Shown here: piece by piece, positions 60,935 to 64,000 of the stretch
Numbering within the stretch: the first letter of the stretch is position 1
Layout of the letters: each line of letters starts with the position of its first letter
Assembly (NCBI RefSeq): GCF_900100345.1
Contig: NZ_FMTT01000024.1
Coordinates: 1 to 64,000, forward strand
DNA: 64,000 bases
Reading direction: 5' to 3'
Source of the DNA: Paenibacillus tianmuensis
GTDB lineage: Bacteria; Bacillota; Bacilli; Paenibacillales; NBRC-103111
Translations under genes and position numbers: made by a program
Notes under the pieces: model-generated
The model's input: the letters and a program-made list of their open reading frames with translations, nothing else
Told to the model about the DNA's origin: nothing
The model's database searches: none

Positions 60935-61123
60935 ATGCGTGAAAAATGGAAAAAGCCAGCGTTCGTTCTAGGTATTCTTGGCGGGGCGAAGCTTGCCTTG
61001 AGCAGCTACGGATACGACATCCCCGATCATCTCATTAACGATATCACCAATGGAGTCAGCGCCATTCTCGTTCTCGTCGGCATTATTGTTGACCATGGCA
61101 AACCGAAAGACGACAACGTGTAA
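60935..61123 (+). CDS. Holin-like small membrane protein
   Basis: 62 residues from ATG 60935; AAGGAGG lies 8 bases upstream, so the earlier ATG at 60905 is not used. It reads MREKWKKPAFVLGILGGAKL and then SAILVLVGIIVDHGKPKDD, that is one or two membrane helices with a charged end, like short phage holins of the phi-LC3 type. No lysin or phage gene is nearby, so it may be a stray or chromosomal small membrane protein. Confidence 0.55.
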   Translation: MREKWKKPAFVLGILGGAKLALSSYGYDIPDHLINDITNGVSAILVLVGIIVDHGKPKDDNV

Positions 61124-61147
61124 CCTCATCCGATCTCTGCGGACTTA

Positions 61148-61179
61148 ACGCCCTCGAATACGAGAGGCGTTTCTTTTTG
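61148..61179 (+). terminator. Terminator of the holin-like gene
   Basis: ACGCCCTCG-AATA-CGAGAGGCGT followed by TTCTTTTT. Confidence 0.85.
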
Positions 61180-61230
61180 GGCTAAGCCGGAATGATCCCA
61201 ATCATGTGAAATGGAAGCAATAAAAAAACT

Positions 61231-61373
61231 GGCTCTACGCCATAATCAGTGCTTGACAGACAAAATGGCAAGTCGAGCGTTCAGTTATACAATCTTAATG
61301 CTTGATTTTACTGGTATCTGTATGCCTCGCATTTTTGTTGGAAGGGGTCAAGCACTGATTTCGGTTTTGAGCC
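61231..61373. mobile_element. 143-bp ISL3-derived MITE
   Basis: Left end GGCTCTACGCCATAATCAGT then GCTTGAC is an imperfect inverted copy of the right end GTCAAGCACTGATTTCGG then TTTTGAGCC. The outer GGCTC and the inner ATCAGTGCTTGAC are perfect. The element is flanked on both sides by AAAAAACT (61223-61230 and 61374-61381), a perfect 8-bp target duplication, the size made by ISL3 transposases. No transposase is encoded. The right end matches the ISL3 end at 39893-39919. Confidence 0.88.
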
Positions 61374-61401
61374 AAAAAACTTTCAGCAAATTTTTTTGCT
61401 A

Positions 61402-61488
61402 GCGGGTTCATATACATAATCTGAATGGCTTTGGGGCGCACGCCCCGCTCCGACTCCAAGCATACGCGCACTTCTAATTTGAACCCGC
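61402..61488. repeat. 87-base structured inverted repeat upstream of the 61578 gene
   Basis: GCGGGTTCA and TGAACCCGC are the outer arms; inside is a GC-rich hairpin GGGGCG-CA-CGCCCC (61433-61446). It may be a leader RNA or a remnant of another mobile piece. Confidence 0.45.
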
Positions 61489-61512
61489 GGAGCATAGAGC
61501 GTACTATGAAAG

Positions 61513-61522
61513 GAAACGTTTC
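61513..61522. promoter_or_regulatory. LacI/cre-type palindrome GAAACGTTTC
   Basis: A perfect 10-bp palindrome within AGGAAACGTTTCTA, 25 bases before the 19-bp palindrome at 61538. Confidence 0.45.
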
Positions 61523-61537
61523 TATAAAAGCAATCGA

Positions 61538-61556
61538 ATAAACGGTTACCGTTTAT
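61538..61556. promoter_or_regulatory. 19-bp palindrome, LacI-type operator
   Basis: ATAAACGGTTACCGTTTAT is a perfect 9-1-9 inverted repeat ending 21 bases before ATG 61578. Together with the site at 61513 it suggests control by a LacI-family protein not encoded nearby. Confidence 0.65.
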
Positions 61557-61577
61557 GAAGGAAAGCGAGGGATACGC

Positions 61578-62918
61578 ATGTCTGTCCGAGCCCCGAGTCG
61601 GCCTACGATTCAAATCGACCCGACCTTTGCTTATTATCTCGACCGTTCCCCTGAAAGCGTCGCTTCCGAGCTGGAATTGGCCGGATTCCGTACCGTACGC
61701 TATTTTGTGACGGATGAAACCAGGGTAAACGGCAGACTCGTAGCGGCGCTTCGCGAGCGTGGCATGGACGTCTGGGCGATGGTGATCGGCAACGGGACGT
61801 TCACGACCGAGAATTTGCCTGCGGATTGGCCGGAGTGGCAAATGACGCTGCTGAAGCCGGTCAACGACGGGTTTACCCGGCTATCCCCTTTCAGCCACCG
61901 CTATGTGACATGGAAAAAAGCGGCGGTCGCCCATCTCGTCCGCACGCACCCGTTCACCGGCTTCGAGGTGGCCGAGCCGTATTTTCCCGAATGGAACGGA
62001 CTGTCGAGCGGCGTGTACGGCGATGTCGGCCCGTATGCCCGGGCGGCGTTCAAGCAGTTCAGCGGCAGCGACATGCCGGAATTTCGTTACTCCTCCTCGC
62101 CGCTGTACTACAAAAAGGACCGCGGCCGTTACTTGCTGTGGATCGAGTTTCGGGTACAGGCGGTGAACGGGTTTCTGAACGAGCTGATCAACGGAGCAGG
62201 CGGGGTCCGCGAAACGCGACCCGATATCAAAATCGCGACGTGGTCCCTTGCGGTGGACGCCGGTCAAGATCCTGTCGGAGCGCTTCGCGAGTACCAAGGC
62301 GTGGATGCGGTTGAAATGATCCGGACGGTCCGCCCGGACGCCCACATTCTCCAGACCCATTGGCCCGACTGGATGCGGATGCATCTGCCATCCGATTACA
62401 TAAGACATTACCGGCCCTTCGCGGAGAGCATCCGGGCCGTTCATCCGGGCATTCCGCTGGGCATCCAGGCGGATATCGGCTCACTGGCCCGGATGCGACG
62501 CAGCCGGACCTGGATTCGGGAGTTCGCCAAATCGGCGGGCGAGCTCGGTTACCGGTTCTGGACGGCCTACGAGTATTCCATCAGCCTTCCGATGTACCGG
62601 GAACCGCCGCGGGTGCTGCAGGTCCATCGTCCGGACCGCCAGCTCGTCGTGCTGGAATTCAACAAGCGCGTGGATGCCGAATCCGCCGCAGAGCCTTCGC
62701 ATTACCGCTGCGTCGTCAGCGGACAGCCGCAGGAGCTTGCGATCCGCGTCATTCAAGCAGACGGCAACGTCGTTGTCTTGCAAGCGGATTTTCCCCGCGT
62801 GTCGTTCGAGCTGTTCGCGGAAGGAATCCGCGATACTCCCGGGCTGCTGCTTATTTCCAACGAACGAGGGAACGAATCGCCCAGAGGTTTTCCGGTACGG
62901 GTTACGGGCTGGTACTAA
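61578..62918 (+). CDS. Unknown protein, likely glycoside hydrolase-like barrel with C-terminal beta domain
   Basis: 446 residues, RBS AAGGAAAGCGAGGG. No signal peptide. VASELELAGFRTVRYFVTDE and LRERGMDVWAMVIGNGTF look like the first strands of a TIM barrel; FTGFEVAEPYFPEWNGLSSG and GIQADIGSLARMRRSRTWI contain conserved-looking acidic residues that could be catalytic. The last 100 residues (LEFNKRVDAESAAEPSHYRC) resemble an SbsA/Ig-like add-on. The LacI-type palindromes upstream suit sugar metabolism. No family assigned. Confidence 0.6.
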   Translation: MSVRAPSRPTIQIDPTFAYYLDRSPESVASELELAGFRTVRYFVTDETRVNGRLVAALRERGMDVWAMVIGNGTFTTENLPADWPEWQMTLLKPVNDGFTRLSPFSHRYVTWKKAAVAHLVRTHPFTGFEVAEPYFPEWNGLSSGVYGDVGPYARAAFKQFSGSDMPEFRYSSSPLYYKKDRGRYLLWIEFRVQAVNGFLNELINGAGGVRETRPDIKIATWSLAVDAGQDPVGALREYQGVDAVEMIRTVRPDAHILQTHWPDWMRMHLPSDYIRHYRPFAESIRAVHPGIPLGIQADIGSLARMRRSRTWIREFAKSAGELGYRFWTAYEYSISLPMYREPPRVLQVHRPDRQLVVLEFNKRVDAESAAEPSHYRCVVSGQPQELAIRVIQADGNVVVLQADFPRVSFELFAEGIRDTPGLLLISNERGNESPRGFPVRVTGWY

Positions 62919-62988
62919 GAGTTGGTCATTTCTCCGGTCATGGGTTATAATGGAAGAAATCCATCAACCGACAGGAGATGAACGCAAG

Positions 62989-63624
62989 TTGACTTTGTCG
63001 TCTTGGAAAGAAGAGCGGGCCAACGCCATCAGCCACGGCATCGGCGCCGCGCTCAGCGTCGCGGCTCTCGTTCTGCTGCTGCTCCATTCGCTGCAGAACG
63101 GCACGGTCTGGCATATCGTCAGCTTCACCGTATTCGGCGTCTCGCTCATTCTGCTGTACGTCTGCTCCACCTTGCTGCATAGCGCCCGCCAAGCGCGCTG
63201 GATCGATCTGTTCGAAATTATGGACCACTCGGCCATCTATGTTCTCATCGCAGGCACTTATACCCCGTTCTTGCTCGTCACGATTCGCGGCCCTTTGGGT
63301 TGGAGCTTGTTCGGCGTCGTGTGGGGACTCGCGCTGCTGGGCATTGTGTTCAAGCTGTTTTTCGTCAAGCGGTTTAACGTCCTCTCCACGCTGTTCTATA
63401 TCGCGATGGGCTGGATGGTCATGTTCGCGTTCCGTCCGCTGCAGGAGCAGCTTCCCGCAGCCGGAATCGGCTGGCTGGTCGCCGGAGGCCTGCTGTACAC
63501 GGTCGGCACGGTCTTTTATTTATGGCGTAAACTCCCTTACGCCCACACCGTTTGGCACGTGTTCGTGCTGGGAGGAAGCATCTGTCACTTTTGCTCCGTC
63601 TATTTCTACGTGCTGCCCTGGTAA
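62989..63624 (+). CDS. Hemolysin III/PAQR family membrane protein
   Basis: About 211 residues from TTG 62989, which has AGGAG 11 bases upstream; ATG 62950 is in frame but has no RBS. EERANAISHGIGAALSVAAL, YVCSTLLHSARQARWIDLFE and IMDHSAIYVLIAGTYTPFLL are the PAQR/HlyIII motifs: the Ser/His of the second and the Asp/His of the third form the presumed metal site, with the late HTVWHVFVLGGS. Seven membrane helices. Despite the name, the role in most bacteria is membrane lipid homeostasis or unknown. Confidence 0.9.
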   Translation: MTLSSWKEERANAISHGIGAALSVAALVLLLLHSLQNGTVWHIVSFTVFGVSLILLYVCSTLLHSARQARWIDLFEIMDHSAIYVLIAGTYTPFLLVTIRGPLGWSLFGVVWGLALLGIVFKLFFVKRFNVLSTLFYIAMGWMVMFAFRPLQEQLPAAGIGWLVAGGLLYTVGTVFYLWRKLPYAHTVWHVFVLGGSICHFCSVYFYVLPW

Positions 63625-63640
63625 GGCCTAACGGCAAAAA

Positions 63641-63676
63641 AGCTTTCACGCAGACTCTGCGGTGAAAGCTTTTTTT
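63641..63676. terminator. Bidirectional terminator
   Basis: AGCTTTCAC-GCAGA/TCTGC-GGTGAAAGCT with A and T runs on both sides, between convergent genes. Confidence 0.9.
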
Positions 63677-63710
63677 ATAATCTCTTCGCCCGGCTGCGCT
63701 TCGGAGCCTG

Positions 63711-64000
63711 TTATTTGCGGAGGCGCTTGAACCGGTAATACAGAAAGCAGCCGAGGCAAAAGCCGCATAGAGCCGCGAGCGCGGCAAGCGCCACGATGCT
63801 TGCGAGGACGTATCCGTACCAGCCGCCCGGATTCATCCAGAACGCAAGCAGCGACAAGGTAAGGAGCACGACGGTTATCGCGTTGTTGAACCGCAGCAGC
63901 TCCCGCGATTCGGTAGGCGCGCCCGCCACACGGCTGCGGAGCAGCGGGGCGGCGAGCTGCACGATCAGATTGGCGCGAATGCCCTGCCACAAGCCAAGCA
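63711..64000 (-). CDS. DUF4395-like membrane protein, cut by the window edge
   Basis: The frame is open to the right edge. Readable part: GIRANLIVQLAAPLLRSRVA, FNNAITVVLLTLSLLAFWMN, and the end LCGFCLGCFLYYRFKRLRK. The Cys pair in GFCLGCFLYY and RFNNxIxVxLLxLS pattern are typical of DUF4395 proteins, often found with thioredoxin-like proteins. Two membrane helices are in view. The N-terminus lies beyond the window. Confidence 0.75.
   Translation of the reverse strand, partial: LGLWQGIRANLIVQLAAPLLRSRVAGAPTESRELLRFNNAITVVLLTLSLLAFWMNPGGWYGYVLASIVALAALAALCGFCLGCFLYYRFKRLRK

Noticed and set aside
60935-61123. Prophage remnant suggested by a holin-like protein
   Set aside because: No integrase, lysin, portal, capsid or att-like repeats are nearby; the neighbours are ordinary chromosomal genes.
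61440-61490. GGGTTCAAATT on the minus strand, like a tRNA T-loop
   Set aside because: The flanking bases cannot form T-arm or acceptor stems; it is part of an inverted repeat.
1-64000. CRISPR arrays, rRNA and tRNA genes
   Set aside because: No regularly spaced direct repeats and no rRNA- or tRNA-like sequences were seen on either strand.

Overview
The window looks like chromosomal DNA of a moderately GC-rich, spore-forming Bacillota, most like Paenibacillus. The reasons are gene content and signals: a Spo0E-like phosphatase, the YuaF/FloT pair, the bacillithiol-linked YpdA reductase, Fur and Zur boxes of Bacillus type, strong AGGAGG ribosome binding sites, frequent GTG/TTG starts, and Rho-independent terminators after most units. 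No rRNA, tRNA, CRISPR array or intact prophage was seen. Functional calls come from reading translated sequence and motifs; no database search was possible.

Layout. 0-0.7 kb: IS200/IS605-type remnant (tnpB running off the left edge, tnpA C-terminal piece). 0.9-2 kb: GyrI-like small protein and a DUF6376-like lipoprotein. 2.1-5.1 kb: compact minus-strand operon of a BpsA-like aminopropyltransferase, a GNAT, an FkbH-type HAD protein and an acyl carrier protein. 5.1-5.8 kb: a decayed small gene under a promoter, a structured leader RNA and a terminator. 5.8-15.6 kb: an iron island with five Fur-box-like sites, an exporter-type ABC protein, a siderophore-binding lipoprotein, an AraC regulator fused to a binding protein like that lipoprotein, a PchR-like AraC regulator, and an ABC pair resembling IrtAB/YbtPQ. 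15.6-16.8 kb: CPA2 antiporter. 17-25.7 kb: eight minus-strand genes for catabolism of an unknown sugar or N-acyl compound, including a regulator with a GGDE-containing domain.

26-34.4 kb: two unknown proteins, an NhaC antiporter, then an alanine locus (AdeR-like regulator, alanine permease, alanine dehydrogenase, alanine racemase) with paired palindromes in the permease/dehydrogenase intergenic region. 34.5-39.9 kb: MFS carrier, Fe-alcohol dehydrogenase, and a scarred stretch with a frameshifted small gene, a short-chain dehydrogenase scrap, BlaI/CopY-type operators over a broken small gene, and an ISL3 transposase tail. 40-48 kb: FloT/YuaF, a phosphodiester glycosidase-like protein, RbsD/FucU, YpdA/Bdr, an orphan PhnC-like ATPase, several very small proteins and an M20 hydrolase.

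48.1-50.5 kb: polar amino acid ABC importer whose ATPase appears to start at CTG. 50.7-56.7 kb: sulfate ABC importer with hydrolase and YezD. 57-58.7 kb: Zur with a COG0523 zinc GTPase and a Zur-box-like site. 58.7-60.8 kb: TetR/MFS efflux pair with matching operators. 61-64 kb: holin-like protein, a 143-bp ISL3-derived MITE with a perfect 8-bp target duplication, an unknown barrel-like protein behind LacI-type palindromes, hemolysin III, and a DUF4395-like gene cut by the right edge.
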